Positions 24,036 to 32,356 of a stretch of 64,000 nt of DNA are shown piece after piece. Both the position numbers and the translations under genes were made by a program. The stretch comes from DMER64 sp964542305 (lineage in GTDB: Bacteria; Bacteroidota; Bacteroidia; Bacteroidales; UBA932). The notes under the pieces are model-generated. The model had not been told where the DNA came from, made no database searches, and saw nothing but the letters and a program-made list of their open reading frames with translations. The stretch lies in assembly GCA_964542305.1 (NCBI GenBank), contig CAZITX010000013.1, forward strand, positions 1 to 64,000, given 5' to 3'. How positions within the stretch are numbered: the stretch's first letter is position 1; each line of letters begins with the position of its first letter.

Positions 24036-25742
24036 TTACCAATTCTTCCCGGATCTGACAGGAACAGCCGCTTTTGCCTTTTCTTTCTGCACTTTTTCCT
24101 GGGTTTCACGTTCTTTTTGTTGTACGGCTTCCAGCATTTGTTGGGCAGCCTGTGGTGTTATGGCAGGAGGCGGTTCCTGGTTTTGTTTTTGGTCCTGATC
24201 CTGATTCTGGTCCTGGTTTTGATCCTGGTCTTGGTTTTGGTCCTGGTTTTGGTCCTGGTCCTGGTCCTGGTCCTGGTTTTGGTCCTGGTTCTGCTGCTGA
24301 TCCTCTTGTTCCTGCAACATCTTTTGGGCATAAGCCAGGTTGGTTTTTGTTTCCATATCATCCGGCCTGTTCCGCAATGCCTGTTTATACGCTTCTATGC
24401 TTTTGGCATACTCTTTTTGTGAAAGATGCATATTCCCGAAATTATGCCAGGCAAACGCTTTTTCGCGTGAATCGGACAGTGAATCCGGGACATTGGTCAT
24501 AGTACTCACAGCCTGTTGATGATCATCCATCATTTGCATGGTATTGGCCAAGTTGTATTTTGCTTTCAGGGATGAAGAATCTTTGGCCACTGCCCTGTGA
24601 TAGTCCAGCAATGCTTTTTCCATATCCCCTTTGCGAAAGGCCCTGTTCCCGGATCGTATGTCTTTTTTATCTGCTTGTGCAGTAGCCGTCAGAGACAAAC
24701 CTGTAAACAGGACAAAAACAGCCGCTTTTGTAAAGATATCAAAACTTTTAAAACGCCTTCCCTTCCTTTCACCAATAAGAATTTCCAGGAAAAGGAAGAG
24801 AACGGCAATGGCAAAAAAGTACATATACTGTTCGTTAAAATCCTCAAATACTACCGATTGAAATTCCTGCTCATCCAATTCCCGTATATCATCTATGATC
24901 CCCTGAAGGCCAAAATCGGAATTTCCGGCTCGAATATAAGTGCCTTCACCGGCCTGCGCCACTTCTGTCAGGGTTTTTTCATCCAGCTTGGTTACAACCG
25001 TATTCCCTTCTTCGTCTTTCAACAGGGATCCGTCCGGCATTGGTATTGGTTTGCCGAATTCCGAGCCGATGCCTATGCAGTGAACCTGTATTCCCTGGTT
25101 GGCTGCTTCCCTTGCAGCGGCAACGGCATCATCTTCGTGGTTTTCTCCGTCGGTGATCAGAATCAAGGCGCGACTTTCCGGTGTATCCAGGCTGAAACTC
25201 CTGATCCCGGTAAGGATAGCCTGTCCGAGTGCCGTCCCCTGGCGGGGAACGGATCCTGTATTTATGGAATTAAGAAACACTTTGGCACTCACGTAGTCTG
25301 TAGTGACAGGCAGCTGAACAAAAGCATCTCCGGCAAAAACAATAAGTCCTATTCGATCCCTGTCCAGGTTGTCAACCAAACGGGATACGGCAAGTTTCGC
25401 TCGTTCCAGGCGATTGGGTGTGTAATCCTGCGCAAGCATGGAATTGGAAACATCCAGCGCAATCATGATCTCCACTCCGGTCCGTTTCATTTCTTTGACA
25501 CGGGCACCCGTACGGGGCCTGGATAATCCCAGGGCAAAGAAGAACAGCGCCAGGCAGAAAAGACTGATCTTAAGCCATCCCCTGCGGGAAGACACCCCGG
25601 GGGTCAGGGTTTTTATTAATTGGGGATCCCCAAAACGTTTTATCATTCTTTTGCTGCGACGCCTGTACAGACCGTACAGCAGAAGTAACAAGGGAATTGC
25701 TGCTATAATCCATAAATATTGTACCTGTGCCAGTTGTATCAT
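24036..25742 (-). CDS. batB: BatB-BatC fusion: VWA domain plus TPR protein
   Basis: One open frame of 568 residues joins what are usually two genes. The BatB part has membrane helices at about 12-25 and 57-73, a von Willebrand A domain with MIDAS DVSNS (97-101), GTALGQ and LITDGEN, and a third helix near 310-326. The BatC part begins with a hydrophobic segment, AVFVLFTGLSLTATAQA (about 340-357), which looks like a former signal peptide now inside the chain. Three TPRs follow (about 360-475), then an Asn/Asp/Gln tract (478-522) and the conserved BatC end (QQMLEAVQQ..ETQEKV, KNW). No frameshift or internal start is needed. It sits between batA (6 nt gap) and batD. Confidence 0.92.
   Translation of the reverse strand: MIQLAQVQYLWIIAAIPLLLLLYGLYRRRSKRMIKRFGDPQLIKTLTPGVSSRRGWLKISLFCLALFFFALGLSRPRTGARVKEMKRTGVEIMIALDVSNSMLAQDYTPNRLERAKLAVSRLVDNLDRDRIGLIVFAGDAFVQLPVTTDYVSAKVFLNSINTGSVPRQGTALGQAILTGIRSFSLDTPESRALILITDGENHEDDAVAAAREAANQGIQVHCIGIGSEFGKPIPMPDGSLLKDEEGNTVVTKLDEKTLTEVAQAGEGTYIRAGNSDFGLQGIIDDIRELDEQEFQSVVFEDFNEQYMYFFAIAVLFLFLEILIGERKGRRFKSFDIFTKAAVFVLFTGLSLTATAQADKKDIRSGNRAFRKGDMEKALLDYHRAVAKDSSSLKAKYNLANTMQMMDDHQQAVSTMTNVPDSLSDSREKAFAWHNFGNMHLSQKEYAKSIEAYKQALRNRPDDMETKTNLAYAQKMLQEQEDQQQNQDQNQDQDQDQDQNQDQNQDQDQNQDQNQDQDQKQNQEPPPAITPQAAQQMLEAVQQKERETQEKVQKEKAKAAVPVRSGKNW
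24177..24311 (-). repeat. Low-complexity NQ/DQ codon repeat in batBC
   Basis: This 135-bp tract encodes 45 residues that are almost only alternating Q with N or D. The DNA is a run of 6-bp units (GACCAG or AACCAG, with CAA variants). Such tracts occur in BatC proteins. The repetitive DNA could vary in copy number by slippage, always in steps of two codons, so the frame would be kept. Confidence 0.85.
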
Positions 25743-25748
25743 ATTTCT

Positions 25749-26738
25749 TTATGGTATTCTTCTTAAAACGATCCAACGTAATAAAAATTCCAGAGCCATT
25801 GCCAGCAGGGCAATCAGGGCATAATTCATAAACAGTTCCCTGTAAACAGGAAATGAATCAACCATAGTCTTGCTTTTTTCCATTTGGTTGATCTGGTTGT
25901 ATATGGACAACAACTTGGTGTTATCGGTAGCCCGGAAATATTGACCATCCGTTGTTTTCGCTATTGTCTCCAATAATTCTTCATCAATTTCCACTTTCAC
26001 CTGCTGAATCTGAACCCCAAAAGGAGTCATAACCGGATAAGGAGCCATACCGTGTGCGCCCACACCTATGGTGTAAACACGCACTCCGTAAGTCCGGGCT
26101 ATTTCTGCAGCAGTAAGCGGGGTTACCTCTCCCCTGTTATTTACACCGTCGGTGAGCAGGATCACAACACGGCTGAGGGCTTCCGAATCCTTCAGCCGGG
26201 CCACGGCAGTTGCCAGACCGTTACCAATTGCCGTCCCGTCTTCTATCAGCCCTGTCTGGATCTCTTTCATCATATTGATCAGAGTGATCCTATCTGTAGT
26301 CAGGGGACACTGGGTATAGGATTCTCCGGCAAAAACGACAATCCCTATGCGGTCCGTGGGGCGTTCGGCTATGAACTGGATGGCAATGTCTTTGGCTGCT
26401 GCGATCCTGTCCGGTTGAAAATCCCTGGCCAGCATGGAAGTGGAAACATCCATTGCCAGTACAATATCGATTCCTTCCGTTGAAGTGGTTTCAAAATCAG
26501 AGGATGAACGGGGACGTGCCATTGCCAGAATCAGAGCTGCCAAGGCTACCAGCCGCAATACAAACGGAATATGCCTGAGGGCTTTTCTCCAGGAACTTTT
26601 ATCATCCCGGAAAGGCTGCAGGGATGAAACCTGCAGGGATGGGGTACTCTTTCCTTTCAGTTCCCTGAACACGTACCAACCTGCAAATGGAATCAGCAGG
26701 ATGAGCAGGTATAGTATTTTCGGATATTCAAAAAACAT
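25749..26738 (-). CDS. batA: BatA-like VWA-domain membrane protein
   Basis: A 329-residue protein with N-terminal membrane helices (about 7-25 and 56-76), a VWA domain with an intact MIDAS (AMDVSTSMLARDF, DGTAIGNGL, LLTDGVNNRGE), and a C-terminal helix (about 305-322, MNYALIALLAMALEFLL). It is paralogous to the BatB half of the next gene. VWA proteins of this type usually pair with a MoxR ATPase, and here one heads the operon. It begins 9 nt after the preceding gene. Confidence 0.93.
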   Translation of the reverse strand: MFFEYPKILYLLILLIPFAGWYVFRELKGKSTPSLQVSSLQPFRDDKSSWRKALRHIPFVLRLVALAALILAMARPRSSSDFETTSTEGIDIVLAMDVSTSMLARDFQPDRIAAAKDIAIQFIAERPTDRIGIVVFAGESYTQCPLTTDRITLINMMKEIQTGLIEDGTAIGNGLATAVARLKDSEALSRVVILLTDGVNNRGEVTPLTAAEIARTYGVRVYTIGVGAHGMAPYPVMTPFGVQIQQVKVEIDEELLETIAKTTDGQYFRATDNTKLLSIYNQINQMEKSKTMVDSFPVYRELFMNYALIALLAMALEFLLRWIVLRRIP

Positions 26739-26747
26739 AGTGATACT

Positions 26748-27761
26748 TTATTCTTCTTTTTCCTCTTCAATAAAAGCCGTTTGGGTAACAAATTCCACCG
26801 CCTGGTTAAGGGAGGTTTCGTTTTCCGTATCAGAGGGTGTATATTTTGCAAATTTGGCAAGATCACCGGTACGTAACATAATATCCAGAGTCCCGATCGT
26901 TTCATCAGTCAAAACAGGATCCCCGGCTTTTTTATTATGCAATGATCCTATCATTTCCGCCGATGTCTGTTCCATTGCCTGAATACCCCATCTGTCGCGC
27001 AGGTATATGCGCACCGTATCTGTCAGCACCGTATAATATTGTTTTACGGTCTGCTTTTTCCATAATTCTTGTTTTCTTATAGATTCCAGGGCTTTCAGGG
27101 CAGCAATATGCGGCGGGTCCTTGGGCCGGGACAATCCAAAAACGGGCAGATTCTTCCTGCGTCTTTTGACGATCCAGACTATTAGCCATATGATTCCGGC
27201 AAGAGCGACCAACAGGGCGACTACCATAAGGATCTCTTCCCATGTCACGGGATAACGCATCTGGGGTTTGAGCCCAAATGCCTGAAAAGAAGTAGTGTCA
27301 ACCTGTATGGTATTGACATACAGCCGGGGACCTTCATACCATAAGGTATCTACTGTGCCGTCTGGTTTTCGTAAATACAGGGGCATGTCAGGGATCCGGT
27401 AGGATCCGCTGTCAAACGATGTGAGCAGGATACGTGCCTTTAAAGACTCCAGGTGTTTTTTTCTGTACACCGAATCCAGAAGTACCGGTGACAACGCCTC
27501 CACACCTTCTGTGATCAAATGCGGCAATTCCTGAAAATCCATAGTTTCTATCCCGGCAATATCACCGGTGTTCCCGGGCAGGATCATGGTCCACCATACC
27601 TGGTCTCCTATCAAGATACTGTCTTTATCCAGAACGGATTCTCTGACCTGTGCTTTCCCGTTTTCAGGGATTCCCGGTATTTGTTGACCGGACAACACCC
27701 AGGGCAATTGCACGAGAACCAATCCCAGAACGACGACTTTTCTGAAAACTATTCTATGCAT
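26748..27761 (-). CDS. Bat-operon membrane protein, BatD-like N-terminus
   Basis: A 337-residue protein that I do not tie to a named family. It has an uncleaved or cleaved N-terminal signal (VVVLGLVLVQLPWVLSGQQ), an outside beta-rich domain to about residue 170 (with RESVLDKDSILIGDQVWWTM, reminiscent of BatD Ig-like domains), one strong membrane helix (about 175-197) followed by RRRRKN-like positive residues, and a cytoplasmic helical domain ending in Glu-rich EEEKEE. The same layout (outside Ig-like, helix, inside helical) is common in this slot of bat operons between the DUF58 gene and batA. It is probably a structural part of the MoxR/Bat system. Confidence 0.8.
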   Translation of the reverse strand: MHRIVFRKVVVLGLVLVQLPWVLSGQQIPGIPENGKAQVRESVLDKDSILIGDQVWWTMILPGNTGDIAGIETMDFQELPHLITEGVEALSPVLLDSVYRKKHLESLKARILLTSFDSGSYRIPDMPLYLRKPDGTVDTLWYEGPRLYVNTIQVDTTSFQAFGLKPQMRYPVTWEEILMVVALLVALAGIIWLIVWIVKRRRKNLPVFGLSRPKDPPHIAALKALESIRKQELWKKQTVKQYYTVLTDTVRIYLRDRWGIQAMEQTSAEMIGSLHNKKAGDPVLTDETIGTLDIMLRTGDLAKFAKYTPSDTENETSLNQAVEFVTQTAFIEEEKEE

Positions 27762-27763
27762 AA

Positions 27764-28645
27764 TCAGGCCCTGCTTTTAAATAAACGGATCAACGGTTGT
27801 ACATAATCCTGATCCGTTGCAATTTTTACGTGATCTACATGATACTTATTCAGGACGGACTTAAGGTTGTCCTGGCTGTTATTGTACCATTGGGCATAAT
27901 TTTCCCTTACCTTTTTTCCGGATGTGTCTATCCATTGTTCACGCCCTGTCTCGGCATCGGCCATTCTTACAAGACCCACATCGGGCAATGATGTTTCCCG
28001 GGGGTCGTAAATCTGTATAGCTGCCAGATCGTGTTTATTGACAGCAATCTTCAAGGCCTCCTCAAAACGCGGTTTTTGCATACTGTCCAGATCCATCATG
28101 TCCGAAAGAAGAAATGCCGTACATCGTTTCTTTATGGCATTGGTCAAAAAACGGAGGGCTTCCGAAATGTTTGTTTGCCTGCTGAGCGGTTCGTATTCCA
28201 GCATTTCACGAATAATATGCAATAAATGGGAGCGGCCTTTTTTGGGAGGAATGAATTTTTCGACCTTGTCACTGAAGAACAAGGCCCCTACTTTGTCATT
28301 ATTTATGGATGCCGAGAAACTCAGTACCGCCGCCACCTCGGCCAAAAGATCTTTTTTGAGTTTCTTCCGGGTACCGAAACAGCGCGATCCGCTCACATCC
28401 ACCAGCAGCACAACGGTCAACTCGCGTTCTTCTTCAAAAACTTTGATATACGGGGCATTCATGCGGGCAGTGACATTCCAGTCCATATTCCTGACATCGT
28501 CCCCGTACCCGTATTCACGCACTTCGCTGAAAGCCATTCCCCGACCTTTGAATGCCGAGTGGTACTCTCCTGCAAAGATCTGTCGGGAAAGACCCCTTGT
28601 TTTGATCTCGATCTTCCTTACATTTTTTAGCAAATCGTTTGACAT
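27764..28645 (-). CDS. DUF58 protein of the MoxR/Bat system
   Basis: A 293-residue soluble protein of the DUF58 family, whose members have a degenerate VWA fold. The signature YHSAFKGRGMAFSEVREYGYGDD split around residue 28-50 is clear, as are RNMDWNVTARMN and LLVDVSGSRCFG, the MIDAS-like stretch (DVSGS). DUF58 genes are nearly always next to moxR; the gap here is 9 nt. It likely links the MoxR ATPase to BatA/BatB. Confidence 0.93.
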   Translation of the reverse strand: MSNDLLKNVRKIEIKTRGLSRQIFAGEYHSAFKGRGMAFSEVREYGYGDDVRNMDWNVTARMNAPYIKVFEEERELTVVLLVDVSGSRCFGTRKKLKKDLLAEVAAVLSFSASINNDKVGALFFSDKVEKFIPPKKGRSHLLHIIREMLEYEPLSRQTNISEALRFLTNAIKKRCTAFLLSDMMDLDSMQKPRFEEALKIAVNKHDLAAIQIYDPRETSLPDVGLVRMADAETGREQWIDTSGKKVRENYAQWYNNSQDNLKSVLNKYHVDHVKIATDQDYVQPLIRLFKSRA

Positions 28646-28654
28646 GGCCAGCTA

Positions 28655-29647
28655 TTAAGGAACTTCAACGGCATTGATTATGGATGTGATTATATTTTCA
28701 GAGACAATGTTCTCGGCTTCAGCTTCGTAAGTGAGTCCGATCCTGTGGCGTAATACCTCATAGGCTACGGCCCGTATGTCTTCAGGTATTACATAACCCC
28801 TTCTGCGGATAAAAGCATAGGCTTTTGCAGCTATTGCCAGGGAAATACTGGCACGGGGAGATGCCCCGTATGAGATCAGCGGGGAGAGTTCTTTCAGGTT
28901 GTATTGATCGGGTTTTCTTGTTGCAAAGACCAGGTCAACCACATAACGTTCAATTTTCTCATCCATATAAACCTCCCGCACAACATCCCGGGCTTTCCGG
29001 ATATCTGCAGGTTTAATGACTTGGGAAGCCGTGGGAAACTCTCCCGTATTGTTCATGCGAATTATGAGTTTTTCTTCTTCTTTGGCGGGATAATCCACCA
29101 GGACTTTCAACATAAAACGGTCTACCTGAGCTTCAGGCAAGGGGTAGGTTCCTTCCTGTTCTATTGGATTCTGAGTGGCCAGAACCAAAAAAGGTTCCGG
29201 TAATGGAAATGTGTGTTCTCCAATGGTAACCTGTCTTTCCTGCATAGCTTCCAGAAGGGCGGATTGTACTTTGGCCGGGGACCGGTTGATCTCGTCCGCT
29301 AAAATGAAATTTGCGAAAACGGGGCCTTTTTTAACCTGGAATTCTTCTGTGCGCTGACTATAGATCAACGTACCTATCAAATCGGCAGGCAATAAGTCCG
29401 GAGTGAATTGAATACGGCTGAATTTGGCGTCAACTACACTTGCCAGTGTTCTTATAGCCAGTGTTTTTGCCAAACCCGGAACACCTTCCAACAATATGTG
29501 CCCGTTAGCCAAAAGTCCTATCAGAAGGTTCTCTACAAGTTGTTTTTGTCCCACGATCACTTTTCCCATCTCAAGGGTAAGTATATCCACAAAAGCACTT
29601 TCCCTCTGGATTCGCTCGTTCAACTCTTTAATGTTTACGGTTTCCAT
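28655..29647 (-). CDS. moxR: MoxR-family AAA+ ATPase
   Basis: A 330-residue AAA+ chaperone-like ATPase. Walker A is GVPGLAKT (55-62), Walker B is ILADEINRSP (near 118) and the MoxR signature is ATQNPIEQEGTYPLPEAQ with DRF following. A C-terminal lid domain follows. MoxR proteins are thought to insert cofactors or remodel VWA partners. It is the first gene of the operon that runs to lolA. Two TATCTTTG boxes lie on its strand upstream, one right at the start codon (29649-29656) and one 46 nt away (29694-29701); the second is the better promoter. Confidence 0.95.
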   Translation of the reverse strand: METVNIKELNERIQRESAFVDILTLEMGKVIVGQKQLVENLLIGLLANGHILLEGVPGLAKTLAIRTLASVVDAKFSRIQFTPDLLPADLIGTLIYSQRTEEFQVKKGPVFANFILADEINRSPAKVQSALLEAMQERQVTIGEHTFPLPEPFLVLATQNPIEQEGTYPLPEAQVDRFMLKVLVDYPAKEEEKLIIRMNNTGEFPTASQVIKPADIRKARDVVREVYMDEKIERYVVDLVFATRKPDQYNLKELSPLISYGASPRASISLAIAAKAYAFIRRRGYVIPEDIRAVAYEVLRHRIGLTYEAEAENIVSENIITSIINAVEVP

Positions 29648-29684
29648 ACAAAGATATTTTCAATACGGTTATGGTTTTTTCATT

Positions 29685-29692
29685 TATATTTG
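29685..29692 (+). promoter_or_regulatory. Candidate -7 box for truA operon
   Basis: TATATTTG, a full TAnnTTTG match, ends 17 nt before the truA ATG. It is back to back with the candidate moxR box on the other strand. Confidence 0.5.
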
Positions 29693-29693
29693 T

Positions 29694-29701
29694 CAAAGAT
29701 A
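29694..29701 (-). promoter_or_regulatory. Candidate -7 box for the moxR-bat operon
   Basis: On the minus strand this reads TATCTTTG and lies 46 nt before the moxR ATG. The truA box starts 1 bp away on the other strand, so the two promoters overlap and could compete. Confidence 0.5.
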
Positions 29702-29709
29702 CATCCTTT

Positions 29710-30489
29710 ATGCGGTATTTTGTCCATTTATCTTTTAACGGTACGCATTACCACGGCTGGCAAATTCAAAAAAACGCACCTTCAGTGCAAGCCTCTCTGG
29801 AAGATGCTTTGAGCCGTCTTTTAAGAGAATCCGTTACGGTAACCGGATGCGGCCGCACCGACACCGGCGTTCACGCAAGGGATTTCTGGGCTCATTTTAA
29901 TTACACCGGGAATCCAATCCGGTGTGAAGGTTTAGCCTACAAAGTTAATGCCATATTGCCCGGTGATATTTATGTGTATGACATTTTACCCGTTCCGGAG
30001 AACCTTCACGCACGCTTTCATGCCATAAGCAGGACTTACCGTTATTTTATCCGCAGGAACAAAGATCCGTTCATAGAATCCCTGACTGCGGCGCCGGGAA
30101 CCTATTCACCCCTCCTGCCGGATATTGATCTGATGAACAAAGCCGCAGAATTGTTGCTGGGAACCCATGATTTTACAAGTTTTTCCAAATTACACTCCCA
30201 GACACGTACCAACATATGCACAGTTACCGAAGCATACTGGTTCAGCATGGATTTGGAAATGGGGACTTCTCCCGTTTGGGTATTTCAGATTACGGCAGAC
30301 CGTTTTCTCAGGAATATGGTTCGATGTATCGTAGGGTCATTATTAGAAGTAGGTAAAGGTAAAAAACCCGTGGAATGGATTTTGCAATTGTTGGAAGAAA
30401 AAAACCGTTCTCTTGCAGGCCATTCCGTTCCGCCTGAAGGATTGTTCCTTTGGAAAGTAAATTATGACAAACTTAAAACTGTAAATTAA
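29710..30489 (+). CDS. truA: tRNA pseudouridine(38-40) synthase
   Basis: A 259-residue enzyme that makes pseudouridine in the tRNA anticodon stem-loop. The start is ATG 29710 (MRYFVHLSFNGTHYHGWQ), where the family normally begins; the frame extends 13 codons upstream but that part overlaps the promoter. The catalytic Asp51 is in CGRTDTGVHAR. RTYRYFI and FLRNMVRCIVGSLLEVGKG are further conserved parts. exbB starts 1 nt after its stop. Confidence 0.95.
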   Translation: MRYFVHLSFNGTHYHGWQIQKNAPSVQASLEDALSRLLRESVTVTGCGRTDTGVHARDFWAHFNYTGNPIRCEGLAYKVNAILPGDIYVYDILPVPENLHARFHAISRTYRYFIRRNKDPFIESLTAAPGTYSPLLPDIDLMNKAAELLLGTHDFTSFSKLHSQTRTNICTVTEAYWFSMDLEMGTSPVWVFQITADRFLRNMVRCIVGSLLEVGKGKKPVEWILQLLEEKNRSLAGHSVPPEGLFLWKVNYDKLKTVN

Positions 30490-30490
30490 T

Positions 30491-31159
30491 ATGTTGCAAA
30501 TCGTACTTCAAACAGAGGCCGTTGCTGAAGCCTCGTCCTCAATTTCCTTATTGTCCATGGCCGCCAAAGGCGGGTGGCTTATGATCGTTCTTTTGGCTTT
30601 GTCGGTAGTAGCTGTTTACATTTTCGGAGAACGTCTTGTGGTCTTGCGCAAAGCCGCAAAGGTTGATCAGAACTTCATGAACAACATCAAGGAATACATA
30701 TACGACGGAAAGGTTCAGTCCGCCATACATTTATGTGAAAGTCAGAATACCATTACAGCCCGTCTTATTGCCAAAGGGCTGCATAATATCGGACGTCCTC
30801 TGACAGATATAAAATCAGCGATTGAAAACGTGGGAAGCATTGAAGTGGCCAGGCTGGAAAAGGGATTGCCCGTTTTGGCGTCTGTCGCCGGCGGAGCACC
30901 TATGGTCGGATTTCTGGGAACCGTAATAGGGATGATCAAGGCTTTCTATAATATGTCCATGGCCGGCAACAATATTGATATTACGTTGCTTTCAGAAGGG
31001 ATATATATTGCCATGGTTACAACCGTTGCCGGACTTATAATAGGGATCCCCGCCTATTTTGCTTACAATTACCTGTCTTCACGCATAGGGTCCATTGTTA
31101 ACAATATGGAAAAACACACCCTTGACTTTCTGGACCTGCTGCAGGAACCGCTTAAATAA
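30491..31159 (+). CDS. exbB: ExbB/TolQ/MotA-type proton channel
   Basis: A 222-residue inner-membrane protein with three helices (about 30-52, 118-142 and 160-185). Conserved segments include PVLASVAGGAPMVGFLGTVIGM and ISLL/GIYIAMVTTVAGLIIGIPAY-type helices with the polar Thr residues of the proton path. With ExbD it uses the proton-motive force to drive TonB. The exbB-exbD-tonB order supports this assignment over MotA or TolQ. Confidence 0.92.
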   Translation: MLQIVLQTEAVAEASSSISLLSMAAKGGWLMIVLLALSVVAVYIFGERLVVLRKAAKVDQNFMNNIKEYIYDGKVQSAIHLCESQNTITARLIAKGLHNIGRPLTDIKSAIENVGSIEVARLEKGLPVLASVAGGAPMVGFLGTVIGMIKAFYNMSMAGNNIDITLLSEGIYIAMVTTVAGLIIGIPAYFAYNYLSSRIGSIVNNMEKHTLDFLDLLQEPLK

Positions 31160-31168
31160 GATCAATAT

Positions 31169-31582
31169 ATGGCTATTAGAAGAAATACCAAAGTTGAACC
31201 GTCTTTTACAATGTCCTCCATGACTGACATTGTATTCCTGTTATTGATCTTTTTCCTTGTAACTTCAACCCTGATCAATCCTAATGCACTGAAACTGTTG
31301 CTCCCTAAAAGTACCAACCAGATTTCGGCAAAAGCCCAGGTGAGTGTTTCTATTAAACATTATCCCCAGGCAGGTACTTATTCATACCATATCAACGGCA
31401 ACAACCAGGCAGTTTCTTTCAGCGAGATCGAACCGCAATTACAGGAATTTCTTCAGAACAGTGATGACCCCACTGTTTCTCTGTACGTAGACAAATCCGT
31501 ACCCATGGAACAGGTAGTACAAGTGATGAATATTGCCAAACGAAATCAGTATAAGGTAATTCTGGCCACTTCACCTGAATAG
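31169..31582 (+). CDS. exbD: ExbD/TolR-type protein
   Basis: A 137-residue protein with a short basic N-terminus, a single membrane helix (about 17-38) containing the essential Asp (SSMTDIVFLLLIFFLVTST, Asp20) and a C-terminal outside domain. The aspartate is the proton-carrying residue in ExbD. It lies 9 nt after exbB. Confidence 0.93.
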   Translation: MAIRRNTKVEPSFTMSSMTDIVFLLLIFFLVTSTLINPNALKLLLPKSTNQISAKAQVSVSIKHYPQAGTYSYHINGNNQAVSFSEIEPQLQEFLQNSDDPTVSLYVDKSVPMEQVVQVMNIAKRNQYKVILATSPE

Positions 31583-31600
31583 AACCAACTCATCCAGTTT

Positions 31601-32353
31601 ATGAAAGAATACCGGGGAAATAAAACAGGATTTCTACTGACAGCAGGTTTCCATCTGTTGTTGGGAGTTGTGCTGTTGGTCGCCGGACTAAGGTATGCTC
31701 CTCCGGAAAAGGACAATCAGCTGAGCATAGAAATTGAACTGGAAGATGAGCGTCCCCCGGAACCTTTACGGATCATAGCCGAACAGGGATCACAACCGCG
31801 TTCTCCCGAACCCGTCCCTGAAAAAGAACCCGAATTGGTACAACAGGCTGTCGTACCTGAAGAAATTGATGGAGAGCAACGAACACAGGAAAGTACCGTG
31901 GGAGAAACAGGTGATGTAGAAATACAGGAACCCGAGCCTCCCGTTATCAACGAAAGAGCCCTTTACAGAAGCCGGGACATTGACACCCTTGCCGGTGAAC
32001 AAACCGGGATGCGTACAGATTCTGAACGCCAGGCTGGACACTCGGCAGGGAATACACAAACCGGAAATCCGGCCGGTCAACCTACGGCCCAACTTGCCGG
32101 AAGGACGGTTATTGGGAAACTGCCGTTACCGGAATATGCCGAAAATCTGTCCGGTAAAGTTATCGTGAAAATTCGTGTGGATACTTACGGAAAAGTTACT
32201 TCAGCAATCCCCGGAATTGAAGGCACTACCGTTCAGAACAAAATTCTTTGGGAAGCGGCCCGAAAGGCCGCGATGGAAGCACGTTTCAATGTAAGCGGCA
32301 CAGCTCCTGCAATCCAGGAAGGAAAGATTACGTATATCTTCACTTTGAAATAA
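31601..32353 (+). CDS. tonB: TonB-family energy transducer
   Basis: A 250-residue protein with an N-terminal helix (about 10-29, GFLLTAGFHLLLGVVLLVAG), a long Pro/Glu-rich linker (about 45-115), a Gln/Gly/Thr-rich segment and a C-terminal TonB-like domain (GKVIVKIRVDTYGKVT, AARKAAMEARF, ITYIFTLK). It carries energy from ExbBD to outer-membrane receptors. It lacks the standard YP motif in a clear form, so its outer-membrane partner is uncertain. It ends 3 nt from the convergent permease gene. Confidence 0.88.
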   Translation: MKEYRGNKTGFLLTAGFHLLLGVVLLVAGLRYAPPEKDNQLSIEIELEDERPPEPLRIIAEQGSQPRSPEPVPEKEPELVQQAVVPEEIDGEQRTQESTVGETGDVEIQEPEPPVINERALYRSRDIDTLAGEQTGMRTDSERQAGHSAGNTQTGNPAGQPTAQLAGRTVIGKLPLPEYAENLSGKVIVKIRVDTYGKVTSAIPGIEGTTVQNKILWEAARKAAMEARFNVSGTAPAIQEGKITYIFTLK

Positions 32354-32356
32354 AAC

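Noticed and set aside
24074..24502. Forward-strand Gly/Pro-rich frame opposite batBC
   Set aside because: It is the antisense of the NQ/DQ tract and has no independent support.
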